Positions 27,542-36,833 of a stretch of DNA of 64,000 nt are shown here, piece by piece. Position 1 is the stretch's first letter, and the number at the start of each line of letters is the position of its first letter. The position numbers and the translations under genes are program-made. The stretch spans positions 253,701-317,700 of the forward strand of contig NZ_LMSM01000005.1 in NCBI RefSeq assembly GCF_001428125.1, written 5' to 3'. The stretch is from Nocardioides sp. Soil774. Lineage in GTDB: Bacteria > Actinomycetota > Actinomycetes > Propionibacteriales > Nocardioidaceae. The notes beneath the pieces were generated by a model that saw nothing but the letters and a program-made list of their open reading frames with translations, was not told the DNA's origin and ran no database searches.

Positions 27542-30249
27542 GCGGCGTCGTGCCAGTTGCGGCCGGTGCCGATCGACACGTCGAGCGGGACCGCCAGGTC
27601 TGCGGCACCGCCCATCTCGGCGCGCACGAGCGCAGCGAGGGCCTCGGCCTCCCCCGGCGCGACCTCGAACACGAGCTCGTCGTGCACCTGCAGGAGCATC
27701 CGCGAGCGCAGCCCCTGCTCGGCGAGCGCGCGCTCGACACCGAGCATCGCGACCTTGACCAGGTCGGCGGCCGAGCCCTGGATGGGCGCGTTGAGCGCCA
27801 TCCGCTCGGCTGTCTCACGGCGCTGGCGGTTGTCGCTGGTGAGGTCGGGGAGGTAGCGGCGCCGTCCCAGGATCGTCTCGGTGAAGCCCGAGCGGCGCGC
27901 CTCGTCGACGATGCCGCCGAGGTAGTCGCGCACACCGCCGAAGGTCTCGAAGTACTCCTGCATCAGCCCTGCAGCCTCGCTGGTGCTGATGCGCAGCTGC
28001 TGGGAGAGGCCGAACGCCGACAGGCCGTAGGCCAGGCCGTAGTTCATCGCCTTGATCTTGGCGCGCTGCTCGACGCTGACGTCGGCCGCGTCCACCTCGA
28101 ACACACGAGCCGCGGTGATCGAGTGGAAGTCCTGGCCGGAGCGGAACGCCTCGATCAGCAGCGCGTCCTCGGAGAGGTGGGCCATGATCCGCATCTCGAC
28201 CTGGCTGTAGTCGGCCGTCATCAGCGACTCGTAGCCCTCGCCCACGACGAAGCCCTCGCGGATCCGTCGGCCCGCCTCGGTGCGGATCGGGATGTTCTGC
28301 AGGTTGGGGTCGGTGCTGGAGAGCCGGCCCGTCGCGGCGATGATCTGGTTGTAGGTCGTGTGGATGCGACCGTCCGAGGCGACGGTCTTGAGCAGGCCCT
28401 CCACGGTCTGACGCAGGCGGATCACGTCGCGGTGGCGCAGCAGGTGCTGCAGGAACGGGTGCTCGGTCTTCTCGAAGAGCTGCTGGAGCGCGTCGGCGTC
28501 GGTCGTGTACCCGGTCTTGGTGCGCTTGGTCTTGGGCATGTCGAGCTCGTCGAACAGCACCACCTGCAGCTGCTTGGGCGAGCCGAGGTTGATCTCCTTG
28601 CCGATGACGTCGTAGGCATCGGTCGCGGCGGCCCGCACCTGCTCGCCGAACTCCGACTCCAGACCCTCGAGGTAGTCGGTGTCGACGGCGATGCCGACCT
28701 GCTCCATGCGCACGAGCGTGCCGATGAGCGGGAGCTCGACCTCGCTGAGCAGCCGGGTGCCGCCGTGCTCCTCGACGGCGCCGTCCAGCGCGTCGGCCAG
28801 GTCGAGGACCGCTCGGGCGGTGAGCATCGCGGAGTCGCTCGCGGACGTGTCGTCCATGGCGTCGAAGCTGAGCTGGTCGGCGTCTGCCACGTCCTGGCGC
28901 AGCTCGCGCTTGAGGTAGCGCAGGGTGAGGTCGGCGAGGTCGTAGGAGCGCTGGTCGGGTTGCACGAGGTAGGCCGCGAGCGCCGTGTCGACCTCGAGCC
29001 CGCCCAGCTCCCAGCCGCGGGCGGCCAGCGCGAGGCTGGGGCCGTTGGCGTCGTGGACGGCCTTGGGGCGGGCCGGGTCGGCCAGCCAGGCCGCGACGGC
29101 GGCGTCGTCATCCGGCCCGATGTCGCTGACGTCGATCCAGGCCGCCTGTCCCTCGCCCGTCGCGACGGCGAGGGACTGCACCTCGCCGGTGCCGGCGCGC
29201 CAGCTGCCCTGCACCGCGACACCGACGCGTACGCCGTCCGGCGCGTGCTCCCCCAGCCAGGCGCCCGCCTCCCCCGCAGCGAGTCGCCGGCCGTCGAGCT
29301 CGAAGCCCGACTCGGCGGTGGCGGTGTCGTCGGGGGCGGGGTCGATTGTGTCGAGCAGCCGGGTGCGGAGCTCGCCGCGGAACTCCAGCTCGTCGAGCAG
29401 CTCGAGCCCGGCCGTGCGGTCCCACGGACGCCGGCCCAGCTCACCCGGGGCGACCGGCAGGATGAGGTCACGCACGAGCGCGTTGAGCTGCCGGTTGCGG
29501 ATCACGTCTCCGAGGTGCTCGCGCAGCGCCTCGCCCTTCTTGCCGGTCACCTCGTCGGCACGGGCGATGACGTTGTCGAGGCCGTCGAACTGGTTGATCC
29601 ACTTCGCGGCGTATCCCTGGCCGACACCGGGCACGCCCGGCAGGTTGTCGGACGTCTCGCCGACGATCGCGGCCAGCTCGGGGTAGCGGTGCGGCGGGAC
29701 GCCGTACTTCTCCTCGACGTAGGCCGGGGTGAGGCGCGCCAGGTCGCTCACGCCGCGCATCGGGTAGAGCACGGTGGAGGACTCGGTCACCAGCTGGATG
29801 GAGTCGCGGTCACCGGTGAGGATCAGCACCTCCATGCCCTCGGCGAGCGCCTGGGTGACGAGCGTCGCGATGATGTCGTCGGCCTCGTAGCCCTCCAGGT
29901 CGAGGTGGCTGATCGACAGCGCGTCGAGCACCCGCCGGATCAGCGGGAGCTGGCTGCTGAACTCGTCGGGGGTCTTGTTGCGCTTGGCCTTGTAGTCGCT
30001 GTACTGCTCGAGGCGGAAGGTCTGGCGCGAGCGGTCGAAGGCGACCGCGACGTGGGTCGGGACCTCGTCGCGCAGCACGTTGACGAGCATCGAGGTGAAG
30101 CCGTAGACCGCATTGGTGTGCTGGCCCGTGGCGGTCGCGAAGTTCTCGACCGGCAGCGCGAAGAACGCCCGGTAGGCCAGGGAGTGGCCGTCGAGCAGGA
30201 GGAGGCGGGGGCGGGGCTGCTCACTGGCAGGAGCACTCGTCACAGGCAC
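27535..30249 (-). CDS. polA: DNA polymerase I
   Basis: 904 residues. Residues about 15-310 form the 5'-3' exonuclease (LLLLDGHSLAYRAFFALP, ILTGDRDSIQLV, GVPGVGQGYAAKWI); residues about 330-500 the degenerate 3'-5' exonuclease fold; residues about 520-904 the polymerase, with motif A MTADYSQVEMRIMAHLSED, the finger helix RAKIKAMNYGLAYGLSAFGL and motif C LLQVHDELVFE. Actinobacterial Pol I generally lacks proofreading. It functions in Okazaki-fragment maturation and excision repair. The start is the GTG at 30249, 6 bases after TAGAGT; a second GTG two codons later is possible. Synteny with rpsA, pdtaR and coaE is typical. Confidence 0.97.
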   Translation of the reverse strand: MPVTSAPASEQPRPRLLLLDGHSLAYRAFFALPVENFATATGQHTNAVYGFTSMLVNVLRDEVPTHVAVAFDRSRQTFRLEQYSDYKAKRNKTPDEFSSQLPLIRRVLDALSISHLDLEGYEADDIIATLVTQALAEGMEVLILTGDRDSIQLVTESSTVLYPMRGVSDLARLTPAYVEEKYGVPPHRYPELAAIVGETSDNLPGVPGVGQGYAAKWINQFDGLDNVIARADEVTGKKGEALREHLGDVIRNRQLNALVRDLILPVAPGELGRRPWDRTAGLELLDELEFRGELRTRLLDTIDPAPDDTATAESGFELDGRRLAAGEAGAWLGEHAPDGVRVGVAVQGSWRAGTGEVQSLAVATGEGQAAWIDVSDIGPDDDAAVAAWLADPARPKAVHDANGPSLALAARGWELGGLEVDTALAAYLVQPDQRSYDLADLTLRYLKRELRQDVADADQLSFDAMDDTSASDSAMLTARAVLDLADALDGAVEEHGGTRLLSEVELPLIGTLVRMEQVGIAVDTDYLEGLESEFGEQVRAAATDAYDVIGKEINLGSPKQLQVVLFDELDMPKTKRTKTGYTTDADALQQLFEKTEHPFLQHLLRHRDVIRLRQTVEGLLKTVASDGRIHTTYNQIIAATGRLSSTDPNLQNIPIRTEAGRRIREGFVVGEGYESLMTADYSQVEMRIMAHLSEDALLIEAFRSGQDFHSITAARVFEVDAADVSVEQRAKIKAMNYGLAYGLSAFGLSQQLRISTSEAAGLMQEYFETFGGVRDYLGGIVDEARRSGFTETILGRRRYLPDLTSDNRQRRETAERMALNAPIQGSAADLVKVAMLGVERALAEQGLRSRMLLQVHDELVFEVAPGEAEALAALVRAEMGGAADLAVPLDVSIGTGRNWHDAAH

Positions 30250-30255
30250 TCGCCG

Positions 30256-30261
30256 ACTCTA
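30256..30261 (-). promoter_or_regulatory. -10 element of leaderless polA promoter
   Basis: TAGAGT on the minus strand, 6 bases before GTG 30249. Confidence 0.55.
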
Positions 30262-30322
30262 GCCGCCGCCACTGACACCGCCGCGGCCGGCAACCGGGGC
30301 CGGTGCCCGCACCGGCCTCGGA

Positions 30323-30328
30323 CACAAT
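30323..30328 (+). promoter_or_regulatory. -10-like element of thioesterase gene
   Basis: CACAAT, 6 bases before ATG 30335, identical in sequence and spacing to the element at 4173. Confidence 0.45.
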
Positions 30329-30334
30329 GGGGGC

Positions 30335-30790
30335 ATGAGTGAGACACCGCAGACCGCTCCCGCATCGCTGGCCGACCTCTCGGTGCAGGAGCTGATCGAC
30401 TTCCTGCCCCAGGGCAACGGGCGCCTCAACGACAAGATGGGCGTGGAGCTGGTCGAGGTCTCCGCCGAGCGGGTCGTGGCCACGATGCCCGTGGAGGGCA
30501 ACACCCAGCCGTTCGGGCTCCTGCACGGGGGCGCCTCGGTCGTCCTGGCCGAGACGCTGGGCTCGATCGGATCGGCGATCCACGCCTACCCGGACAAGAT
30601 CGCGGTCGGCGTCGACATCAACGCCACCCACCACCGCTCGGCCACCTCGGGGCTGGTGACCGGGGTCGCGACCGCCGTGCACCTGGGCCGCAGCTCGACG
30701 TCGTACGACATCGTCATCACCGACGAGCGTGGCAAGCGGGTGTGCAGCTCGCGCATCACCTGCGCGCTCATCGACAACCCGGGGATCTGA
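30335..30790 (+). CDS. PaaI/MenI-type hotdog thioesterase
   Basis: 151 residues. NTQPFGLLHGGASVVLAETLGSIGS (about residues 64-88) is the HGG(A/V) helix of PaaI/DHNA-CoA thioesterases, with the general-base Glu in LAETLGS; GVDINATHHRSATSGLVTGVAT is the second hotdog strand set. It hydrolyses an acyl-CoA; 1,4-dihydroxy-2-naphthoyl-CoA in menaquinone synthesis or phenylacetyl-CoA derivatives are typical family substrates, and I cannot choose between them. Its stop codon lies in the stem of a hairpin shared with the convergent acetyltransferase. Confidence 0.85.
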   Translation: MSETPQTAPASLADLSVQELIDFLPQGNGRLNDKMGVELVEVSAERVVATMPVEGNTQPFGLLHGGASVVLAETLGSIGSAIHAYPDKIAVGVDINATHHRSATSGLVTGVATAVHLGRSSTSYDIVITDERGKRVCSSRITCALIDNPGI

Positions 30791-30808
30791 GCCGGCCCGG
30801 GCTCAGAT
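30785..30808. terminator. Bidirectional hairpin overlapping two stop codons
   Basis: ATCTGAGCC pairs with GGCTCAGAT around GGCCCG (9-bp perfect stem). The left arm holds the thioesterase stop (30788-30790) and the right arm ends at the first base of the acetyltransferase stop (30808-30810). Confidence 0.65.
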
Positions 30809-31377
30809 CAGCCGGGGACGCGCTCGCGGCGGATCCGGCGCGCTGCGAGCACCCGGTCGATGCGCTGCCTGCTGGTCGCGGCGTGGGTGACCTGGCGCGA
30901 CTGCGGCAGGCGCGCGCGCACGGCGCTCGTCGTGGCGGCACGCAGCATCGCCTGCGGGGCGAAGGACAACCGCGCCATGAAGCGGTTGGCGTCACGCGCC
31001 TCGGCCGCGGCCGCGGTCTGGACGTGGGCGATGCCGTGCTGCTCGGCGAACCGGCAGGCCGCCTCCATCAGGGCGCTGCCGACCCCCTTGCGGCGGAAGT
31101 GCGGGAAGACGTGGGGCGAGACGGCCAGGACGGCCGGCTCGAGGTTGAGCGGGGTGAAGGTGGTCGCCTCGAGGAAGACCGCGCCGGCCACCTCGCCGTC
31201 GATCTCGGCCACCGCGACGCACCGGGTGTCGCAGCCCTCCGCGGAGGCGACGATGCGCGACACGTCGCCCAGCTGCTCGTCGAGGCCGCCCTTGCGCAGG
31301 ATGTCGCCCCACAGCTCCCGCAGCGACGCAACGTCCGAGGGCTCGGCCTTGCGTACGGTCACCGGCGTCCGACTCAT
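30808..31377 (-). CDS. GNAT family N-acetyltransferase
   Basis: 189 residues, start ATG (MSRTPVTVRKAEPSD) with AGGAAG about 12 bases upstream. The acetyl-CoA-binding motif A is VLAVSPHVFPHFRRKGVGSALMEAACRFAEQHG (about residues 85-117, with RRKGVG); AVAEIDGEVAGAVFLEATT is strand 4 of the fold. The C-terminal about 40 residues are basic (RLPQSRQVTHAATSRQRIDRVLAARRIRRERVPG), beyond the usual GNAT end, perhaps for nucleic-acid or ribosome contact. The substrate is unknown. Confidence 0.82.
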   Translation of the reverse strand: MSRTPVTVRKAEPSDVASLRELWGDILRKGGLDEQLGDVSRIVASAEGCDTRCVAVAEIDGEVAGAVFLEATTFTPLNLEPAVLAVSPHVFPHFRRKGVGSALMEAACRFAEQHGIAHVQTAAAAEARDANRFMARLSFAPQAMLRAATTSAVRARLPQSRQVTHAATSRQRIDRVLAARRIRRERVPG

Positions 31378-31603
31378 CGACCCACCACTTCCTCGTGCAC
31401 GAACAGTGGCCCCCCGCCGGCTCGCCCGGCGCCACACCCGGGCGACCATATCGCCCGGCTACGCCTCGAGGCTACGCCGAGGTGGGCCGGAGCGCTGCCG
31501 GACCCCGGGAGGTGCACGAGGGCCTCGACGCGGGAGCGCCAGAACGAAGGCTGCAGGTCGATAACTTCTGCTGACTACGCGCGAGTACACCGCAGGCTTG
31601 CAC

Positions 31604-31609
31604 TAGTGT
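31604..31609 (+). promoter_or_regulatory. -10 element of leaderless amino-acid ABC operon
   Basis: TAGTGT, 7 bases before ATG 31617. The rest of the 239-base interval 31378-31616 shows no gene or obvious repeat. Confidence 0.55.
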
Positions 31610-31616
31610 CCGCGCC

Positions 31617-32462
31617 ATGGCATCTCGCATCCTTCCGCGCCCGGCGCGCGGCATCATCCGGAGCTCCATCGCCCTCGCGTCCACCGTGGCGCTCGCCACC
31701 GTCCTCACCGCGTGCGGGTCCGACGACGGCGGCGACTCGGGCAACGACAGCGGCTCGACCAACGCCTCGGGGCTCACCACCGTGTCGAGCGGCACGCTGA
31801 CGGTCTGCTCCGACGTCCCCTACCCGCCGTTCGAGGACTTCGACGAGGGCTCGGAGTCGGGCTTCAAGGGCTTCGACATCGACGTCGTCCAGGCCATCGC
31901 CGACGGCCTCGACCTCAAGCTCTCGGTCAAGGACTCCTCCTTCGACGCCCTCCAGAGCGGCCAGGCCCTCAACGCCAACCAGTGCGACGTGGCCGCCAGC
32001 GCCATGACCATCACCGACGAGCGCAAGGCGGCCCTCGACTTCTCCGACGGGTACTACGACTCCGAGCAGTCGCTGCTCGTCCCCGAGGGCTCCGACATCG
32101 CCTCGATCGGCGACCTCGACGGCAAGAAGGTGGGTGTCCAGCAGGGCACCACCGGCAAGGCCTACACCGAGGAGAACGCCTCGGGCGCCGACATCATCTC
32201 CTTCCCCAGCGACGCCGAGATGTTCCAGGCGATCAAGGCCGGCCAGGTCGACGCGCTGCTCCAGGACCTCCCGGTCAACCTCGACCACCAGAAGGCGGGC
32301 GGCTTCACGGTCGTCGAGACCTACAAGACCGACGAGCAGTACGGCCTCGCGATGAAGAAGGGCAACACCGCCCTGGTCGACGCCGTCAACGAGCAGCTGA
32401 CGACGATGCGCGACGACGGCACGTACGACGACATCTACAACACGTACTTCGCGACTGAGTGA
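31617..32462 (+). CDS. Amino-acid ABC transporter substrate-binding lipoprotein
   Basis: 281 residues. A signal peptide with lipobox ATVLTAC (Cys about 33) and a Gly/Ser/Asp linker precede a family 3 solute-binding domain: LTVCSDVPYPPFEDF, GFKGFDIDVVQAIADGLDLKL, LNANQCDVAASAMTITDERKAALDFSDGYYDSEQ, then KKVGVQQGTTGKAYTEEN. The pattern fits polar amino acids such as glutamine, glutamate or cystine; the ligand is not certain. It is the first gene of a three-gene operon with the permease 16 bases downstream and the ATPase overlapping that. Confidence 0.92.
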   Translation: MASRILPRPARGIIRSSIALASTVALATVLTACGSDDGGDSGNDSGSTNASGLTTVSSGTLTVCSDVPYPPFEDFDEGSESGFKGFDIDVVQAIADGLDLKLSVKDSSFDALQSGQALNANQCDVAASAMTITDERKAALDFSDGYYDSEQSLLVPEGSDIASIGDLDGKKVGVQQGTTGKAYTEENASGADIISFPSDAEMFQAIKAGQVDALLQDLPVNLDHQKAGGFTVVETYKTDEQYGLAMKKGNTALVDAVNEQLTTMRDDGTYDDIYNTYFATE

Positions 32463-32478
32463 TCGCAGCCCTTCCCTC

Positions 32479-33285
32479 ATGGCAATGAAACGCACCACGA
32501 AGCGCCGCGTCGTCCAGGGAGTGCTGTACGCAGTGCTCCTGGGCGGCGCGGTCGCTCTCGCCCTGGCCGCGGACTGGCCGACCATCAAGGCCAACTTCTT
32601 CAAGTCCGAGGGTTTCGTGCCTCCGGGCTCGTGGGGCGACCTGATCACGATCGGCGTGAAGAACACGCTGATCTACACCGCCATCGCCTTCGCCGGCGGT
32701 CTCGCGCTCGCCCTCGTGCTGGCCCTGATGAAGCTCTCGCCGGTCGCCGCCTACCGATGGCTGGCGACGGCCTACATCGAGTTCTTCCGTGGCCTGCCCG
32801 CGCTGCTGGTCATGCTCTTCATGGCCTTCGGCGTGACGATCGCCTTCCAGTGGACGCCTCCGGGCGGCACCACCGGTGCGGGCATCGTGGCCCTGATCAT
32901 GGTGGGATCCGCCTACATGGCCGAGACCCTGCGCGCCGGCATCCAGGCCGTGCCCAAGGGACAGACCGAGGCGGCCCGCTCCCTCGGCATGAGCGCTGGA
33001 CGCACCACCCTGACGGTGATCCTGCCGCAGGCGTTCCGGATCGTGATCCCGCCGCTCACCAACGAGTTCGTCCTGCTGATCAAGGACACCTCGCTGCTCT
33101 TCGTGATCGGCTTCGCCGCCGAGCAGCGCGAGCTGACCACGATCGCGCGCGACTTCCTCGCGAGCGGTCCCACGGCGGGCACCTCCACGAGCCTGGTGCA
33201 GGCCGCGATCCTCTACCTCGTGATCACGCTCCCGCTCACCCAGCTGGTCAGCTTCCTCGAGAAGCGACAGAGGAGGTCCCGATGA
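32479..33285 (+). CDS. Amino-acid ABC transporter permease
   Basis: 268 residues with about five membrane helices of the HisMQ type. [29 protein letters not shown] is the N-terminal TMD signature and [39 protein letters not shown] (about residues 152-190) the EAA loop that contacts the ATPase. The extended segment [23 protein letters not shown] lies before the EAA loop. Its stop overlaps the ATPase start (ATGA). Together with the binding protein it forms an importer of polar amino acids. Confidence 0.92.
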   Translation: MAMKRTTKRRVVQGVLYAVLLGGAVALALAADWPTIKANFFKSEGFVPPGSWGDLITIGVKNTLIYTAIAFAGGLALALVLALMKLSPVAAYRWLATAYIEFFRGLPALLVMLFMAFGVTIAFQWTPPGGTTGAGIVALIMVGSAYMAETLRAGIQAVPKGQTEAARSLGMSAGRTTLTVILPQAFRIVIPPLTNEFVLLIKDTSLLFVIGFAAEQRELTTIARDFLASGPTAGTSTSLVQAAILYLVITLPLTQLVSFLEKRQRRSR

Positions 33286-34040
33286 CCGCCACCGCACGTC
33301 CCGACCGCTCGACGGCCGCGATCGACGTACGCGACCTGCACAAGTCGTTCGGCCCCATCGAGGTGCTCAAGGGCATCGACTTCCACGTCGACCACGGCGA
33401 GGTCGTCTGCGTCATCGGCCCCTCGGGCTCCGGCAAGTCGACGCTCCTGCGGTGCGTCAACCAGCTCGAGCAGGCCGACAGCGGGCAGATCCTGGTCGAG
33501 GGCGTCGACGTCTGCGACCCCGAGACCGACCTCGACGCCGTGCGCTCGCGCATCGGCATCGTCTTCCAGTCGTTCAACCTCTTCCCCCACATGAACGTCC
33601 TGCGCAACCTCACGGTCGCGCAGGAGAAGGTGAAGAAGAGGTCGAAGAAGGAGGCCATCGAGATCGCTCGCGCCAACCTCGAGAAGGTCGGGCTGTCCGG
33701 CCGGGAGAACGTCTACCCGGCGCACCTCTCCGGTGGTCAGCAGCAGCGCGTGGCGATCGCCCGGGCGCTGTCGATGGACCCCGACATGATGCTGTTCGAC
33801 GAGCCCACGTCGGCGCTCGACCCCGAACTCGTCGGTGACGTGCTCGAGGTCATGAAGACGCTGGCGTCGGAGGGCATGACGATGATGGTCGTGACCCACG
33901 AGATGGGCTTCGCCCGCGAGGTCGGCGACAAGCTGGTCTTCATGGATGGTGGCGTCATCGTCGAGGAGGGCGACCCCCGCGTGGTGCTGGCCGACCCGCA
34001 GCACGAGCGGACGCAGGCCTTCCTGTCGAAGGTCCTCTGA
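33282..34040 (+). CDS. Amino-acid ABC transporter ATP-binding protein (GlnQ-like)
   Basis: 252 residues. Walker [10 protein letters not shown] (about residues 46-54), Q-loop [10 protein letters not shown], signature [15 protein letters not shown], Walker [12 protein letters not shown], and the switch His in [12 protein letters not shown]. These fit the polar amino-acid transporter ATPases (GlnQ/HisP group). A short insert, [12 protein letters not shown], follows the Q-loop. The gene ends 17 bases before a strong hairpin that separates it from the convergent liv operon. Confidence 0.94.
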   Translation: MTATARPDRSTAAIDVRDLHKSFGPIEVLKGIDFHVDHGEVVCVIGPSGSGKSTLLRCVNQLEQADSGQILVEGVDVCDPETDLDAVRSRIGIVFQSFNLFPHMNVLRNLTVAQEKVKKRSKKEAIEIARANLEKVGLSGRENVYPAHLSGGQQQRVAIARALSMDPDMMLFDEPTSALDPELVGDVLEVMKTLASEGMTMMVVTHEMGFAREVGDKLVFMDGGVIVEEGDPRVVLADPQHERTQAFLSKVL

Positions 34041-34057
34041 CCCGATCCACGTACGAG

Positions 34058-34088
34058 GAAGGGCCCGGCCGTCACGGCCGGGCCCTTC
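34058..34088. terminator. Bidirectional terminator hairpin
   Basis: GAAGGGCCCGGCC pairs perfectly with GGCCGGGCCCTTC around GTCAC (13-bp stem). It lies between the convergent amino-acid ABC operon and livF. Confidence 0.85.
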
Positions 34089-34110
34089 TCGATGCGTGCG
34101 CGCAGGTGGC

Positions 34111-34824
34111 TCAGAGGTCTCCGCCGAGGTACGCCGCGCGGACCGAGTCGTCCCCGGCCAGCTCGGCACCGGTGCCCGAGCGGACCAGCTCGCCGGTCTC
34201 CAGGACGTGGGCCTGGTCGGCAGCCTTGAGCGCCTGGGCGGCGTTCTGCTCGACCAGCAGGACGGTGGTGCCCTGCTCGTTGATCTCCTTGATGATCGCG
34301 AAGATCTGCTGGATGAGCTTGGGCGCCAGGCCCATCGACGGCTCGTCGAGCAGCACCACGCGCGGGCGAGCCATCAGGGCCCGTCCGATCGCCAGCATCT
34401 GCTGCTCGCCGCCGGACATGGTGCCGGCGACCTGCGAGATGCGCTCGTTCAGGCGCGGGAACAGCGCCATGACGCGGTCGAGGTCGGCAGCGAGGCCGGC
34501 CTTGTCGCGCCGCACGAAGCCGCCCATGTCGAGGTTCTCGCGCACGGTCATGCCCGGAAAGACACCTCGGCCCTCAGGGGACTGGGAAAGGCCCATCTTC
34601 ACCCGCTTCTCCGGCGACATGTCGGTGATGTCGGTGCCGTCGAAGATCACCTTGCCGGCCCGCACCTTGCGCAGGCCCGACAGGGTCTTCAGGGTCGTCG
34701 TCTTCCCGGCGCCGTTGGCCCCGATCAGCGTCGTGACCGTGCCCTCCTCGACTCCGAAGGTGATGTCACGGATCGCCTCGATGTGTCCGTAGTTGACACA
34801 GAGGCCCTCGACCTCAAGAAGCAT
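34111..34824 (-). CDS. livF: Branched-chain amino-acid ABC transporter ATPase LivF
   Basis: 237 residues. Walker A GANGAGKTT (about residues 36-44), signature MSGGEQQMLAIGRAL, Walker B VVLLDEPSMGLAP with LivF-specific PSMGLAP, and VLLVEQNAAQALKAAD as the H-loop region, where the His is replaced as usual in LivF (VEQN). Its start overlaps the end of livG by 11 bases. It is the last gene of the livKHMGF operon. Confidence 0.93.
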   Translation of the reverse strand: MLLEVEGLCVNYGHIEAIRDITFGVEEGTVTTLIGANGAGKTTTLKTLSGLRKVRAGKVIFDGTDITDMSPEKRVKMGLSQSPEGRGVFPGMTVRENLDMGGFVRRDKAGLAADLDRVMALFPRLNERISQVAGTMSGGEQQMLAIGRALMARPRVVLLDEPSMGLAPKLIQQIFAIIKEINEQGTTVLLVEQNAAQALKAADQAHVLETGELVRSGTGAELAGDDSVRAAYLGGDL

Positions 34825-35644
34825 CTTCTTCCTCGACTCCCAGGTAGGCCGCGATGACAGCCGGGTTGTCCCGGATCTCGGCGGGGGTGCCCTCGGCGAT
34901 CTTGCGACCGAACTCGAGCACCACGATGCGGTCGGTCACGCCCATCACCAGGCGCATGTCGTGCTCGATCAGCAGCACGGTGACGCCCCGGTCGCGGAGC
35001 TTGCGGATCAGGTCCATCAGGCGCTGCTTCTCGGCCGGGTTGAAGCCCGCGGCGGGCTCGTCGAGGCAGAGCAGCGTGGGCTTGGTCGCCATCGCGCGCG
35101 CGATCTCCAGACGACGCTGGTCGCCGTAGGAGAGATTGGCCGCGAGCTCGTCGTGGCGCCCCTCGATGCCGACCAGATTGAGCAGCTCCCGGGCCCGTTC
35201 GAGCGCCTCGGCCTCCGTCGTACGGTGGCGCGGCAGCCGGAAGAGCGCCTCGAAGAAGCTCACCTTGCTGTGGACGTCTGCGCCCACCATCACGTTCTCG
35301 AGCGCCGTCATCGACTTGAAGAGGCGGATGTTCTGGAACGTGCGGGCCATGCCCAGCTTGGTGATCTTGTGCCGCTTGCGACCGGCGAGGTCGTTGCCCT
35401 CGAACTCGATGGTGCCGGACGTGAGCGCGTAGACGCCGGTCATGGCGTTGAAGCACGTCGTCTTGCCGGCGCCGTTGGGGCCGATGAGGCCGAAGATCTC
35501 GCCCTCGTTGATCTCGAAGCTCACGTCGTTGAGCGCGGTGAGCCCGCCGAACCTCAGCGTGGCGTTCGTGAGCCGGAGCACGGTCCGGCCCTTCTTGGCC
35601 CCCAGCGTGGTGTCAGGCGTGGTGTCGGGCGTGGTGTCAGGCAT
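34814..35644 (-). CDS. livG: Branched-chain amino-acid ABC transporter ATPase LivG
   Basis: 276 residues. Walker A GPNGAGKTT (about residues 50-58), the Q-loop region TFQNIRLFKSMTALENVMVG, signature LSYGDQRRLEIARAM, Walker B LLCLDEPAAGFNP, H-loop LLIEHDMRLVM. The first 15 residues carry a triplicated Thr-Thr-Pro-Asp unit coded by three 12-base repeats (35605-35640), outside the conserved fold. It overlaps livM by 8 bases. Confidence 0.93.
   Translation of the reverse strand: MPDTTPDTTPDTTLGAKKGRTVLRLTNATLRFGGLTALNDVSFEINEGEIFGLIGPNGAGKTTCFNAMTGVYALTSGTIEFEGNDLAGRKRHKITKLGMARTFQNIRLFKSMTALENVMVGADVHSKVSFFEALFRLPRHRTTEAEALERARELLNLVGIEGRHDELAANLSYGDQRRLEIARAMATKPTLLCLDEPAAGFNPAEKQRLMDLIRKLRDRGVTVLLIEHDMRLVMGVTDRIVVLEFGRKIAEGTPAEIRDNPAVIAAYLGVEEEDAS
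35605..35640. repeat. Three tandem 12-bp repeats in the 5' end of livG
   Basis: The unit GCGTGGTGTCAG occurs three times head to tail with one mismatch in the middle copy. The period is a multiple of three, so copy changes would only alter the length of the N-terminal Pro/Asp/Thr tail. Confidence 0.8.
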
Positions 35645-36833
35645 GGGTCACCTCCTCGTTCTCGGTGCCTTCCTCGAGTGCGTCGATCTCGGCCTCGGCC
35701 GCCTTCGCGCGACGCGTGCGCCGTGGCGGGAACAGGCCCTCGGGCCGCCACACGGCGAGCACCGTGAGGGCGAGGCCGAAGGCCAGCAGGCGGTAGTCGG
35801 CAAAGTCACGGAAGCGCTCCGGCAGGTAGGCGACGAGTGCGCCACCCGCGATGGCGCCCCAGCGGTTGCCCGATCCGCCGACCACGACAGTCGCGACGAA
35901 CAGCATCGAGAGCAGCAGCGGGAAGCTCTGGGGGTTGATGTAACCGGCCTGGCTGCTGGCGTAGAACGAGCCCGACATGCCGCCGATCGCGGCGCCGAGG
36001 GCGAAGGCCATCAGCTTGTACTTGAAGGTCGGCACGCCCATGAGCTCGGCGGCGTCCTCGTCCTCGCGGGTGGCCTCCCACGCGCGTCCGACGCGGCTGG
36101 CCTTGATCATCCGGTCACCGATGAGGATCAGCAGCAGGAAGGTCAGGATCAGCCAGTAGTAGGGCACGGCGTCGCGCGAGCCGAAGGCCAGGAACGACGT
36201 CTTGTGCTCGAGGTCCACGATCGGGACGAAGCCGTCCCACTGCAGGCGCGGCACCTGGAACAACCCGCCCTGGTCGAACGGCGGGTTGGGCTTCGCGCCG
36301 ATGCCGGTCGGGTGCGGGATGTCCTTGATGCCGGCGGACGCGCCGACCCACTCGACGTTCTGCACGGTGATGCGGATGATCTCACCGAAGCCGAGCGTCA
36401 CGATCGCGAGGTAGTCCCCGCGCACGCGCAGTGTCGGTGCTCCCAGCAGCACGCCCGAGATCATGGTGACCACGATCGCGGCCGGGAGGGCCAGGAAGAA
36501 CGGCCAGCTGTAGTGGTAGACGGTCAGGACGGCCGTCGTGTAGGCGCCGATGGCGTAGAACCCCACGTAGCCCAGGTCGAGCAGGCCGGCGTAGCCGATC
36601 ACGATGTTGAGGCCGAGGGCCACGAGCGCGAACGCGATCACGCGGAACATGACCGTGCCGAAGTCGATGCTGTTGGTCGTCAGGATCGGCGGGCGCAGCA
36701 GCGGCAGTGCGTAGACCAGCACCAGCAGCAGCGTGACCGCGACGACCTTGACCGGGGTCGGCGCGGCGGCGTACTTCTCGCCGAACCCGCGTCGGTCCTT
36801 CTTCACCTTGGTCTCCGAGCTGTCCTTGGCCAT
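35637..36833 (-). CDS. livM: Branched-chain amino-acid ABC transporter permease LivM
   Basis: 398 residues, start ATG (MAKDSSETKVKKD) sharing one base with the livH stop. About ten helices. Family features: GLNIVIGYAGLLDLGYVGFYAIGAY (about residues 75-99), GAPTLRVRGDYLAIVTLGFGEIIR (transporter loop) and GRAWEATREDEDAAELMGV (cytoplasmic EAA-like loop). A cytoplasmic tail rich in Arg/Ala/Glu ends the protein. It is the second pore subunit of the LivHMGF importer. Confidence 0.93.
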   Translation of the reverse strand: MAKDSSETKVKKDRRGFGEKYAAAPTPVKVVAVTLLLVLVYALPLLRPPILTTNSIDFGTVMFRVIAFALVALGLNIVIGYAGLLDLGYVGFYAIGAYTTAVLTVYHYSWPFFLALPAAIVVTMISGVLLGAPTLRVRGDYLAIVTLGFGEIIRITVQNVEWVGASAGIKDIPHPTGIGAKPNPPFDQGGLFQVPRLQWDGFVPIVDLEHKTSFLAFGSRDAVPYYWLILTFLLLILIGDRMIKASRVGRAWEATREDEDAAELMGVPTFKYKLMAFALGAAIGGMSGSFYASSQAGYINPQSFPLLLSMLFVATVVVGGSGNRWGAIAGGALVAYLPERFRDFADYRLLAFGLALTVLAVWRPEGLFPPRRTRRAKAAEAEIDALEEGTENEEVTHA

